This document shows, piece by piece, positions 15,791 through 28,686 of a stretch of DNA of 64,000 nucleotides (position 1 is the stretch's first letter; each line of letters begins with the position of its first letter). The position numbers and the translations under genes are program-made. Source of the DNA: Salminus brasiliensis. Its lineage: Eukaryota; Chordata; Actinopteri; Characiformes; Bryconidae. The stretch lies in contig NC_132893.1 in the NCBI RefSeq assembly GCF_030463535.1, positions 36,183,337-36,247,336 on the forward strand. The letters run 5' to 3'. The notes beneath the pieces were generated by a model that searched no databases, was not told where the DNA came from, and was given only the letters and a program-made list of their open reading frames with translations.

Positions 15791-16254
15791 AAATAAAGAT
15801 ATGATATGGCATAAATATCCACATACAGACGTGTTCTATTTTATTAGTCAGTTTCATCATGGGATTTTGATATAAGCATTACAGCTGCATGTATAGCCTC
15901 ATAGTGGTCAGGGTGTGTTGGAAGCTGGCTTGGGGTCAGCAGGTCCATCACTCGCTCCAAACTCCTGGACAGGAGGCGCTGCCCCTGTTCTGACCCAGTT
16001 AATCATGGCTCTGTTCCAGGCAGGTCGAACAGGGCTGCTACTAAAGCAGACTGCTACCCGAATACAACAGAAATATAACAGCATCCATCCAGGTGTTTCA
16101 TCTGTTTAATAAAGCGCTCATTTGCAAATCGCTGATCCTGCAGGACAGTTAAGCTCCAACGACTAAATTATTAAATTATTCTTTACATAATGCATAAAAA
16201 AATCTAATGATCTAATGTAACCTCGAGGGCGCTGCTTAACCCCACCCCCAGGCC

Positions 16255-16401
16255 CACGAGGCTCCAAAATGTATATTTTTGCGCGCGCTTTCCATTCACT
16301 TTTGATGTAAACCGGATGACGCAACTTCCTCTCCACTCTAAACCCCGCCTCGGGTCAGGCAGCGTGCGGTTCGGCCGCGCGGCCACGCGGTGTCGCTGTT
16401 T
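16255..16401 (-). repeat. Second, diverged copy of the pcna upstream segment
   Basis: Aligns in the same orientation with 14510-14663. Shared blocks are cacgaggctccaaaa, gcgcgcgctttcc, cacttttgatg, aaaccgga.gacgcaacttc, ccgcctcgg and gtcgctgttt. There is no second pcna exon beside it, so only the upstream region was duplicated. It may be a relict promoter or an alternative promoter. Confidence 0.75.
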
Positions 16402-17555
16402 CACAGTGAACATGAAACAGACTCGACTAAATTATTTTCTTTAATGATGAGTTTTGTAATTTTATAATAATTAATACTGCAATTAATAATGATATATTAT
16501 AGGTCATCAAACACTATAATCTAATAATACTTAATTTAATAATAATATGTAATAGACAATATGACACTAATGTAATGCTGCTATAATAATATATGATAAT
16601 AGATAATATATAACCCACCAATTAGCTCATGAAGCTAATGGAGCTAACACGTAATGAAAGCTTATAACCCACCAATCAGCTCTGAAGCTATTAAGCTAAT
16701 ATATGATAATAGATAATATATAATATAATATATGATAATCTAACAATCTAATCTAACAGAATGATGCTTACTGATCCAGCCCTGCTGGCGTTTATGTGGA
16801 GAGTCCTTTAAACCAGGCGAGCCTCCAGAGCTGATGGAGAGGATGCTGCGGGTCACTGCGGGGCAGCAGCGCTGTGCAGAACTCCTCAAATAACCCCAGA
16901 TCCAGCCAGGAGGTCCATGATCCTGAACTGAACTCACTCAGCTCTTCTGCTGCTCCTGTAGAGCCACGTCCCAAACAGAGTGCAACATCTACTGGCAGTA
17001 TTTCTGGTTTCAGTGTGTTTGGTGTGACTGTATGAGTTCTGACCGGTAGAGAATCACTGTAGAGGGATGACCTGAGCTTCACCACTCGCATTTCAGTGCA
17101 GGGATGTTCTGCTGTGGTGTAAATGACCCTAAACCTTGGTCAGAACCACTGACATCCAGTCAGCTCCTGGAGCTCCAGCTCCAGACGTGCTTCAGTGTTA
17201 CAGGCCTGTGCTGAATTTCTCTCCATACGTCCAAACATGTAATGATGCTGTTTTGGGTGATATCACCCAGCCCTGCGCTGAACCACACTGATTCCCCACA
17301 CGCAGCTGGAATTTCCCTGCGACTGTAAACAAGCTGCTGGAGATCCGGGCGACGTAATGCTCCAGCTTTTCCACCCGGAGTGAATTACAGCCCCCTCAGA
17401 CCCTCGGAGGAAAACATCAGATAGAGAGTCTGAAAGCTGACGAAACTCAGGGCAATGATCCGAACCCCTGAACTGTTCGGAACTTTTTCTTAAAGAAGAA
17501 CGACGTTTATTTACGGGTTCTTTTCTTCTCGTTCAAACAGAACCGTGAAAAAGAT
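16402..17555. other. Intergenic with first monomers of the 53-bp satellite
   Basis: AT-rich DNA. Near 16610-16700 are two diverged monomers of the 53-bp satellite (ccaccaatcagctctgaagc). The rest, 16740-17555, is unique-looking with no recognisable exon. Confidence 0.55.
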
Positions 17556-17557
17556 CA

Positions 17558-20500
17558 AATGTAGCCAATTAGCCTTTAGCATTACACTGAAGCTCTGAGC
17601 TAATGGAGCTAGCACATAATAGAAGCTTATGGTCCACCAATTAGCTCTGAAGCTAATGTAGCTAACACATAATAAAAGGTTATGGTCCACCAATTAGCTC
17701 TGAAGCTAATGTAGCTAACATGTAATAGAAGCTTATGGTCCACCAATTAGCTCTGAAGCTAATGTAGCTAACATGTAATAGAAGCTTATGGTCCACCAAT
17801 TAGCTCTGAAGCTAATGTAGCTAACACAATAAAAGCTTATGGTCCACCAATTAGCTCTGAAGCTAATGTAGCTAACACGTAATGGAAGCTTATAACCCAC
17901 AAATTAGCTCTGAAGCTATGAGGCTAATGTAGCTAACACGTAATAGAAGCTTATGGTCCACCAATTAGCTCTAAAGCTAATGTAGCTAACACGTAATGGA
18001 AGCTTATAACCCACAAATTAGCTCTGAAGCTAATATAGCTAACACGTAATAAAGGTTATGGTCCACCAATTAGCTCTGAAGCTAATGTAGCTAACACATA
18101 ATAAAAGGTTATGGTCCACCAATTAGCTCTGAAGCTAATGTAGCTAACATGTAATAGAAGCTTATGGTCCACCAATTAGCTCTGAAGCTAATGTAGCTAA
18201 CATGTAATAGAAGCTTATGGTCCACCAATTAGCTCTGAAGCTAATGTAGCTAACACAATAAAAGCTTATGGTCCACCAATTAGCTCTGAAGCTAATGTAG
18301 CTAACACGTAATGGAAGCTTATAACCCACAAATTAGCTCTGAAGCTATGAGGCTAATGTAGCTAACACGTAATAGAAGCTTATGGTCCACCAATTAGCTC
18401 TAAAGCTAATGTAGCTAACACGTAATGGAAGCTTATAACCCACAAATTAGCTCTGAAGCTAATATAGCTAACACGTAATAAAGGTTATGGTCCACCAATT
18501 AGCTCTGAAGCTAATGTAGCTAACACGTAATAGAAGCTTATGGTCCACCAATTAACTCTGAAGCTAATGTAGCTAACACATAATAAAAGGTTATGGTCCA
18601 CCAATTAGCTCTGAAGCTAATGTAGCTAACACGTAATAGAAGCTTATGGTCCACCAATTAGCTCTGAAGCTAATGTAGCTAACACGTAATAGAAGCTTAT
18701 GGTCCACCAATTAGCTCTAAAGCTAATGTAGCTAACACATAATAGAAGCTTATGGTCCACCAATTAGCTCTAAAGCTAATGTAGCTAACACATAATAAAG
18801 GTTATGGTCCACCAATTAGCTCTGAAGCTAATGTAGCTAACATGTAATAGAAGCTTATGGTCCACCAATTAGCTCTGAAGCTAATGTAGCTAACACGTAA
18901 TAGAAGCTTATGGTCCACCAATTAGCTCTGAAGCTAATGTAGCTAACATGTAATAGAAGCTTATGGTCCACCAATTAGCTCTGAAGCTAATGTAGCTAAC
19001 ACTTAATAGAAGCTTATGGTCCACCAATTAGCTCTGAAGCTATGACGCTAATGTAGCTAACACATAATGGAAGCTTATGGTCCACCAATTAGCTCTAAAG
19101 CTAATGTAGCTAACACATAATAAAAGGTTATGGTCCACCAATTAGCTCTAAAGCTAATGTAGCTAACACATAATGGAATCTTATGGTCCACCAATTAGCT
19201 CTGAAGCTAATGTAGCTAACACGTAATAGAAGCTTATGGTCCACCAATTAGCTCTGAAGCTAATGTAGCTAACACGTAATAGAAGCTTATGGTCCACCAA
19301 TTAGCTCTGAAGCTAATGTAGCTAACACATAATAAAGGTTATGGTCCACCAATTAGCTCTAAAGCTAATGTAGCTAACACGTAATGGAAGCTTATAACCC
19401 ACAAATTAGCTCTGAAGCTATGACGCTAATGTAGCTAACACATAATAGAAGCTTATGGTCCACCAATTAGCTCTAAAGCTAATGTAGCTAACACATAATA
19501 GAAGCTTATGGTCCACCAATTAGCTCTAAAGCTAATGTAGCTAACACATAATAAAGGTTATGGTCCACCAATTAGCTCTGAAGCTAATGTAGCTAACATG
19601 TAATAGAAGCTTATGGTCCACCAATTAGCTCTGAAGCTAATGTAGCTAACACTTAATAGAAGCTTATGGTCCACCAATTAGCTCTGAAGCTATGACGCTA
19701 ATGTAGCTAACACATAATGGAAGCTTATGGTCCACCAATTAGCTCTAAAGCTAATGTAGCTAACACATAATAAAAGGTTATGGTCCACCAATTAGCTCTA
19801 AAGCTAATGTAGCTAACACGTAATAGAAGCTTATGGTCCACCAATTAGCTCTGAAGCTAATGTAGCTAACACGTAATAGAAGCTTATGGTCCACCAATTA
19901 GCTCTGAAGCTAATGTAGCTAACACGTAATAGAAGCTTATAACCCACAAATTAGCTCTGAAGCTAATGTAGCTAACACATAATAAAAGGTTATGGTCCAC
20001 CAATTAGCTCTAAAGCTAATGTAGCTAACACATAATGGAATCTTATGGTCCACCAATTAGCTCTGAAGCTAATGTAGCTAACACGTAATAGAAGCTTATG
20101 GTCCACCAATTAGCTCTGAAGCTAATGTAGCTTACACGTAATAGAAGCTTATGGTCCACCAATTAGCTCTGAAGCTAATGTAGCTAACACGTAATAGAAG
20201 CTTATAACCCACAAATTAGCTCTGAAGCTAATGTAGCTAACACGTAATAGAAGCTTATGGTCCACCAATTAGCTCTGAAGCTAATGTAGCTAACACGTAA
20301 TGGAAGCTTATAACCCACAAATTAGCTCTGAAGCTAATGTAGCTAACACGTAATGGAAGCTTATAACCCACAAATTAGCTCTGAAGCTATGACGCTAATG
20401 TAGCTAACACATAATAGAAGCTTATGGTCCACCAATTAGCTCTAAAGCTAATGTAGCTAACACGTAATGGAAGCTTATGGTCCACAAATTAGCTCTGAAG

Positions 20501-20790
20501 CTAATGTAGCTAACACGTAATAGAAGCTTATGGTCCACCAATTAGCTCTGAAGCTAATGTAGCTAACACGTAATAGAAGCTTATGGTCCACCAATTAGCT
20601 CTGAAGCTAATGTAGCTAACATGTAATAGAAGCTTATGGTCCACCAATTAGCTCTGAAGCTAATGTAGCTAACACGTAATAGAAGCTTATGGTCCACAAA
20701 TTAGCTCTGAAGCTAATGTAGCTAACACGTAATAGAAGCTTATGGTCCACCAATTAGCTCTGAAGCTAATGGAGCTAATGCAGCTTCAGG
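17558..20790. repeat. 53-bp satellite, about 60 copies
   Basis: Unit: ggtccaccaattagctctga, agctaatgtagctaacacgt, aatagaagcttat. Copies are highly similar; most carry a HindIII-type AAGCTT. Variants (tataacccacaaattagc, an added agctatgaggcta or agctatgacgcta, ataaaaggtta) recur in blocks. One block, marked by gaagctatgaggctaatgta at 17912 and 18341, repeats with an offset of about 430 bp, so there is higher-order structure. Confidence 0.97.
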
Positions 20791-22988
20791 ATCATGCTGA
20801 TGCTCCACTGACTGTCACAATGTCAGCTTTGGTGGGGGGGGTCTATAAAACGTCTTCTGATGTTTTGATGATGTCATCATGCACAAGTGGGCGGGGCAAA
20901 ACAATATTATCCAATAACATCATTTTACTTTCTGCAAAGTGTCTCATGTTTCCTGCTTCATCACCTTCAAGAACTGACCGCTCACCTGCTGACTAATAGA
21001 TCCACACCTGGACAGGAGCCGCCGGAACCAGATCATCAGCGTGCTTCCCTTCACCTGCCAGTGGTTTTAATGTTATGGCTGGTCCGTGTACATCAGACCT
21101 GGCTGAGTTTTGCTTGTATGATATAAAAGATGAACCTGATCAGGGATCTGAATGTTGCTGGACGTTGGGAAGCGGGGCAGGATGCGCTGGGCTGGCGCGG
21201 GACAATGAGCGAGGGAGCAGAGGAAGTGAGTTTGGGGGATGGTGAGGGAGCCGGGCGTCTGACCGCTGTTTCTGAAAATATCCAAACATCAAAACAGCGC
21301 TGTGGTGGGATTCAGGCGTTAAAAAAATCTTTACTGCATCTCATGGTGACTCGGGTGCACAGCAGCTCTGCAGTCCAGCAGCTCCTGTCTAATTACTCCT
21401 CACCATCTGCAATTACAGCCTCACTGTAATGATCCCCTCCCATTACAGAGCAGAGGAGGCAGCCACTCGCTCGCTCTGCTCACTTACACCATCCTAATGC
21501 CGACTGGAGGTGGGATTTTCTGTGGGAAGTATTTGCCCCTTACTAATTTCTTCTATTTTGCATATTCGTGACATTTAAAGCATCAGTATGCAGATTTTTC
21601 TTACCTTAAATGAACAGATTTAAAATCCTGCTGTTGCTCCACTGCCCGTAGGAGGGAGATCAGCGTCGCTATCTCTGCTCCTCCGGCCTCTGCGCGCTGC
21701 TAACTGCAGTAGGTCAGTTTGGTGAAGTTTGGTGGATAACGCTGGTGAAAACTGCAGAACCCATATTAGTGTAAAATCCTGCAGTGTTACTCCACCGCCT
21801 CAGCCAACATGCTTCTACACCTTCAGATGCTGCTGCTGCTGCTGGAGCTCTCGGCTGGCTCAAAGGGCTGGCGGGATGGCTCAATGTGGGAATTCCACTT
21901 CCCAACAGTAGGAGGAGCCCAGGAGTAAGAAATACCAATTCTCACATAGCGCTGCTTTAATGCTACATATCAGATCGTCCAACTAATTAGATATTTATTA
22001 TATATTAATATAAAAAATGAACACAAGTACACACACAATTACAGATTTATTCAAAACCAAACAAAATAATTGCACCCCTAATATCTAATTACTGGTTTTG
22101 CCACACTTTTCAGGAACAACTGCAATCACATGTTAGCAAGAACGTGGCTCACTCACTCTTCTTCACATCGCTGTTTTACTTCGGCTACAGTGGATTAGTG
22201 AAGCCTTCACCTCAAAAGGCTGCTTTACTGCAGCTCACACGTCTCACCTTCAGAGCTTTAGTGTTTTATTCATTTATTCTTAATTTTTTATTAATATTTC
22301 CTTTTATTAATTATGCATAATTCTTGGGTAAATAGCAAAGCACTTTTGTAAATCTTTCTGGGTAAGAGCGTCTGCTAAAGGCCTTAAATGTAAATGTAAA
22401 TATTCGTGCTAAGAGAAGCTGGATGAACTGAGAAGCTCCACTGCAGTTCTAGAGGGGAACCACAGGCCTCTGCTGGGTTCCGCTAGGCTACTGTTACTTT
22501 TACTGCAGGTCTAAAGTCAGTGGAGGAACCCATTCTGCTGGAGTTAGCTGTAGCTGTAAGCCACTCCATCCACCTACTCCAACTATTCCTGTGTTTTGCT
22601 TTCAGTCTGCTGATCATTCTCTCCGCTGTAGTTGGAGAGGAACACTGGGGGGAAAGTAGGACACATCTGGTTTGACTCAGGGTATTGCTGACTCACACTA
22701 GAAGCTGAAGGAGATTTCTACTCAGTGCCAGAGAATCTGAACGGCACGGGAGACGCTTTCTCCAGCACAGAATCACTGTCCTGCTAACATGCTAACTTTC
22801 TGAACAAACACAGAGATTATCAATATTATACACAAAATCAATCATTCAGTCAGAGATGAGAGCCAATGGCAGCGAAGGCTAATGAATAGCCACAGGTTAG
22901 CACTCGGCAACTGTCGACCTTCTGACCAGTTTGGCCTAGTTATTGTTTACAGCTGCATTACCATGTTTTACTCAGTGATCTGACACAT
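20791..22988. other. Intergenic, interspersed-repeat fragments, no gene seen
   Basis: Holds another gtggttttaatgttatggct repeat end at 21061. At 22331-22402 there is a SINE/LINE-type tail (taagagcgtctgctaaaggc followed by aaatgtaaatgtaaat). Open frames here are short, in shadowing pairs, and without domains. Confidence 0.55.
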
Positions 22989-23266
22989 CCCGGATAGCAG
23001 AGGGTCATGCTGATACATCATTGATTTTTGTATTTGATTAAGTATTGATGAAGGTTGCTCACCCTGGCAGTTCCAGCAGGCTCTAACTGAAGATCACAGC
23101 CTTCAACTCCCAGCTAGCAGAACCTTCTAGGAACGTTCAGCAGAGTTCCAGGTTCCAGGAAGGTTAGTCTGTAACGTTACACAAATAATTATTGTAACAT
23201 TCCTTACACAGCGCTGGAGCTGGCTGCCCACCGCTCTGTGTGTGTGTGTTCCCCTTGCACTAGTTC

Positions 23267-23304
<38 letters not shown>

Positions 23305-23637
23305 TTACTACCACACATGGCAAAAATGTGGAGGACACATTTGGCTGTACATAGTGCACTGACATACCTGCACCTTTCCTTTAACTTTAATTATATATAT
23401 TTAGTTAGAACTAGGTCTGCACTATATATCAATTCAGCATCATCATCATCATCATCATCGCAACAGTGGCATGAACAGTAGTCACATTGCAGGATGTGCT
23501 ACGTAATGTAAGACCAATGTAATTAAATAAAGTATCATTCAATTGAATTTTTTCTGCTTGATGTAAATGAAAAAATTGCACGGTGCTTATTTTCAAAGAA
23601 TATATTATTTATTTTACTCCAATCAATTCACTAAGTA

Positions 23638-23686
<49 letters not shown>

Positions 23687-24314
23687 TTTGACATGTATTT
23701 ATCACAAAACAACAAAATATCACAATGTCATTTTTTTTTTAATCTGTCAAGATTTCTAGGAGTTCCTAGAATGTTTTTATTTACCTGTTTAATTCTCACA
23801 CTTGAATCTGGGCTTTTCTCTTTTGATAAGCATATTTCAAAAAGTCTTTTTTAAATAAATGATTCTATTATTTGGAAAGTTTGGAAACCCTTTATAAAAT
23901 ATTTATTAAATATTATGTATCGGTTTTATCAGCGTTTTTATTGCTTTTTATTTTATTTATGATACATTTTTTAATATTGGGAAAGTTCCTTCAGATGTCA
24001 CAGTCACAGTCATGTTTCCATAATGTTAGATATTGTCTAACTGGGAACGCTGTGTAAGAAATGTTCTAATAATCATTGTTATTATTTGTGTAACGTTACA
24101 GACTAATCTTCCTGGAACTCTGCTGAACGTTCCTAGAAGGTTCTGCTAGCTGGGAGTTGAAGGCTGTGATCTTCAGTTAGAGCCTGCTGGAACTGCCAGG
24201 GTGAGCAACCTTCATCAATACTTTACTGTTGATCAAACTTAGACCTGATATCAAACTTTCAATGATTCTGATTAAAAATCAATGATGTATCAGCATCACC
24301 CTCTGCTATCCGGG
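22989..24314. mobile_element. Non-autonomous DNA element with long inverted terminal repeats
   Basis: The left arm (22989 to about 23215) begins cccggatagcagagggtcat. The right arm (about 24048-24314) ends in its reverse complement, ccctctgctatccggg. The arms match over more than 200 bp (for example agttccagcaggctctaact against agttagagcctgctggaact), except that the left arm lacks about 40 bp present on the right. The centre holds GT and ATT microsatellites and AT-rich DNA with no transposase. A target duplication could not be made out. Superfamily unknown. Confidence 0.8.
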
Positions 24315-24412
24315 CACCCTTGCTCAAGGGCCCAACAGTAGCAGCTTGCCGAGCCCGAGTATCGAACCCACGACCCTGTCATCAACAGCCCGGAGCTCTA
24401 ACCTCTGCCCCT
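24315..24412. repeat. SINE-like fragment
   Basis: ttgctcaagggcccaacagt and gtatcgaacccacgacc; the second, read on the other strand, resembles a tRNA B box. This pattern is common in fish interspersed repeats. It abuts the inverted-repeat element, so one may have inserted beside or into the other. Confidence 0.45.
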
Positions 24413-25088
24413 TATTATTATATAAGCATTAACTGAATTAACTTTATATTCTACTGTGGCCTGGTTGTGACTGAGGAGTTTAGCTAGCTGTGTTTTTAGC
24501 TGTTTTGCTCACAATGTCAGCCCTGGAGCTCGTTTCCAATGTGGCCTTCATAACATAAATACAGTGTGACCCAGTCAACCCTGCAGCCGGAACTTTAGGA
24601 ACTAACCACACCAGCCGTCCATATAAATCTAGGATACTTTTCAGATGTGCTGCTTTGATGATGATCATTTCAGCTCAAACTGTGTGTGAGTTCTGAATCC
24701 TCCTTTAGCATCCACAAATAAACAATCCACAGATAGCATCTCCCAGGATGACCTCCGCTTCCTGACTGTAAAGATGACGTCAAGGAGCAAGGGGACAGGG
24801 GACATACATGCTCAATGTAAAACTGTATGCTATATGCTAGTGCTAACAGGCCAGTCTAAAGATATTAGAGAATATAATATATTCAGATATATGCAGTAGA
24901 ACAAGTGCCAGGGTTGTTTGTTTGTTTGTTTGTTTGGTTGTATCTTGTTTTTAAGGCACGTTCAACGGCATGGAGACACACACACACACACACACTCACA
25001 TACTCTAGGAGACTTCAGTCCGGCCGCCCACTCAGCTCCCCCTTTTCCTTTCCCACAGTCAACAGGAAGACTGGGCCGAGCCTGCCAA

Positions 25089-25100
25089 AAGTGAGTGAGA

Positions 25101-25143
<43 letters not shown>

Positions 25144-25150
25144 AAAGAGA
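25089..25150. repeat. GA microsatellite upstream of the TRIM start
   Basis: (GA)n about 110-160 bp upstream of the TRIM ATG, probably in the 5' UTR or proximal promoter. The gene's transcription start is not visible. Confidence 0.85.
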
Positions 25151-25256
25151 GAGATCAGGAGACGGAGCGAGAGCGAGGGGTGACGAAAGAGAAGAAACAC
25201 TCCAAACTCAAAGCATTTAACAAGCAGTCCAGCAGGCAGACACTCTAGCCGTGCTC

Positions 25257-28200
25257 ATGAGCGCACCGTGGTCCAGGAAAGAGCCCGAAAAGCCCGACCT
25301 CATGTCTAGCAACCGGACCAAAATGGACAAGCCAGAGAAGCAGAAGAGGCCGGAGATGTCCAGCCAAGTGGCCAAAGGTCCAGCTCAACGCCTGAGCCGG
25401 GACTTGACCTGCTCCATCTGTCTGGACCTGTTTAAGCAGCCCGTGTCTCTGCCCTGTGACCACACTTTCTGCCAGGCGTGCATCACAGGGTACTGGAACG
25501 GGCCCAGGTCACCGGGTCAGCCCGGATCTGGATCTTGCCCGCAGTGCCGCAAGATCTTCCATGGGCAGAGCTACAGGCCCAACCGCATCGTGGCTAACAT
25601 TGTGGAGAGCTACTGCCAAGGCCTGGAGGAGAGCGGCGGGCGGCTGGACGTGGTGACCCCCATGACCTCGGTGATGCCCGTACCCCGCTGTGGCCGGCAC
25701 TGCGAGGAGCTGAAGCTCTACTGCGACGAAGACCAAGAGCTGGTGTGTCTCGTCTGCGGGGTCTCTCAGGAACACCGCGCTCACACACTGGTGTGTGTGC
25801 AGGATGCTCAGCAGAGATACAGGGTAAGAGATTCAAGTGTCAGTATACACTCATGTGCATCCTGCTGGTGTTCAGACTGTAGGTCATCTGATGATGCAGT
25901 GTGTGTGTGTGTGTTAGCCTCCTCTAGACCTACGTCAGTCTTGTTTGGATATACTCGGGTGGTGGACTCACTTTCGGTTTAGCAGCGACACTGATGTCTC
26001 TGATCCATTCCTACCACACACACTACCAACACCACCATGTGTGTGGCCATGCAGTGATTAATGGATAGAGGGGGCAGATAAACTGCAGCAAAAGATGGAG
26101 CACCAGTCTATAAATGGTATACCCGTATTGTAGAAGGACAAAGTCTGTGTTTCCAATAAAGTGGCAAATAAAATACACAATGTAGGTGTTTCTAATAAAG
26201 TGACCAGTAAGTGGCAGCACAATGTAGGTGTTTCTAATAAAGTGGCCAGTGAGTGGAAGCACAATGTAGGTGTTTCTAATAAAGTGACCAGTAAGTGGAT
26301 GCACAATGTAGGGGTTTCTAATAAAGTGACCAGTAAGTGGATGCACAATGTAGGGGTTTCTAATAAAGTGGCCAGTGATTAGAAGCACAATGTAGGCGTT
26401 TCTAATAAAGTGGCCAGTGAAGAAGCACAAGGTATGTGTTTCTAATATAGTGGCCAGTGAGTGGAAGCACAAGTGTTTCTAATAAAGTGGCCAGTGATTG
26501 GAAGCACAATGTAGGGGTTTCTAATAAAGTGGACAGTGAGTAGAAGCACAGGGTAGGTGTTTCCAATAACGTGGCCAGTGAGTGGAAGCACAAGTGTTTT
26601 TAATAAATTGGCCAGTGAGTGTATAATTGTGCATACGTGTCTCCTAGGCAAAACCTGATCCCATGGTCAATGTTTGTAGAGTCTGCAGCTTCTTATTTTA
26701 GCTCTCCCAGTGAGGCCAAGCGTGGTTCCTATTTTCCAGCCTCCAGCTGCTTAGCTCAGCAGCTCAGACCCCTGTTAACGCTCCATGAGCTCAGCAGCCT
26801 TAGGCAACGAATGGAGAAAGTCTGTAAGGCATTAAGATCATCATTCAGCACAAAATCACTTCGTTTATGAGTGACTTATCCTGTACTGTCTGTCTCTCTG
26901 TTGGTCAGACCTCTCTGAGCAGCTCGGCCACAGCTCTGCAGGCGGAGCTGAACACGGCGCTCCAGTGCGAGAGAGAAACCGAGGACGAAGTGAAGAAACT
27001 GAAGGTAATGAGAGGAGAAGAGAGCTGTCTTACTTCTGAACCATTCTTACTTTCCTCTTCTGTAGCAGACTGAAGGGGGCGCTGTAACATTTATCAGTTG
27101 TAACAGTCTGGTAAATCCATACAAACTCTATTAATTCTGATCAGTTCTATACTGTTTGAAGCAGACCAGCTTTCCCACCTACAGTACACCTCTGACCCAC
27201 CATCACATCTACAGTACACTCCTGACCCACCATCACATCTACAGTACACTCCTGACCCACCATCACATCTACAGTACAATCCTGACTGACCCACCATCAC
27301 ATCTACAGTACGCTCCTGACTGACCCACCATCACATCTACAGTACACTCCTGACTGACCCACCATCACATCTACAGTACTCTCCTGACCCACCATCACAT
27401 CTACAGTACACTCCTACTGACCCACCATCACATCTACAGTACACTCCTGACTGACCCACCATCACATCTACAGTACACTTCAGCTGACCCACCATCGCAT
27501 CTACAGTACAATCCTGACTGACCCACCATCACATCTACAGTACACTTCTGACTGACCCACCATCACATCTACAGTACACTCCTACTGACCCACCATCACA
27601 TCTACAGTACACTTCAGCTGACCCACCATCGCATCTACAGTACAATCCTGACTGACCCACCATCACATCTACAGTACACTCCTACTGACCCACCATCACA
27701 TCTACAGTACACTTCAGCTGACCCACCATCGCATCTACAGTACACTCCTGACTGACCCACCATCACATCTACAGTACACTCCTACTGACCCACCATCACA
27801 TCTACAGTACACTTCAGCTGACCCACCATCGCATCTACAGTACAATCCTGACTGACCCACTATCACATCTACAGTACACTCCAGCTGACCCACCATCACA
27901 TCTACAGTACACTCCTGTCCCACCATAACATCTACAGTACGCTCCTGACCCACCATCACATCTACAGTACACTCCTGACTGACCCAACATCACATCTACA
28001 GTACACTCCTGACTGACCCACCATCACATCTACAGTACACTCCTGACCCACAATCACATCTACAGTACACTCCTACTGACCCACCATCACATCTACAGTA
28101 CACTCCTGACTGACCCACCATCACATCTACAGTACACTCCTACTGACCCACCATCACATCCACAGTACACTCCTGACCCACCATCACATCCACAGTACAC

Positions 28201-28591
28201 TCCTGACCCACCATCACATCTACAGCTGCACATCTACACTGTGAAGTGTTTACATTGGGGGTCTTAGTTACAGTAAGAGTGTGAGATACTACCTGTAGAG
28301 TTTTCTCTGACTAAAGCTGTGTTTTGTCACGCTGCAGGAACACACAGCGGATCTGAAGCAGCGCATTGAGGCCCAGTTTAGTGACCTGCACCAGTTCCTG
28401 TATCAGGAGGAGAAGCTGCTGCAGGTGAAGCTGAAGACGGAGGAGAGGAGGGAGCTGATCCGGCTGGACGAACACAAAGCTCTGCTGTGTGTGGAAATAT
28501 CCCGCCTCCGCAGAGCCCTCGCCGATATAGAGGACAAGCTCAGGGAGCAGGACCCATACACACTCCTTAGGGTCAGTCTGCAACACACACA

Positions 28592-28622
<31 letters not shown>

Positions 28623-28641
28623 TCACACACACTCACACACA

Positions 28642-28686
<45 letters not shown>

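Noticed and set aside
25251-25256. TRIM start at GTG, two codons upstream of ATG
   Set aside because: GTG is not a normal start in vertebrates; ATG at 25257 is in frame and well placed.
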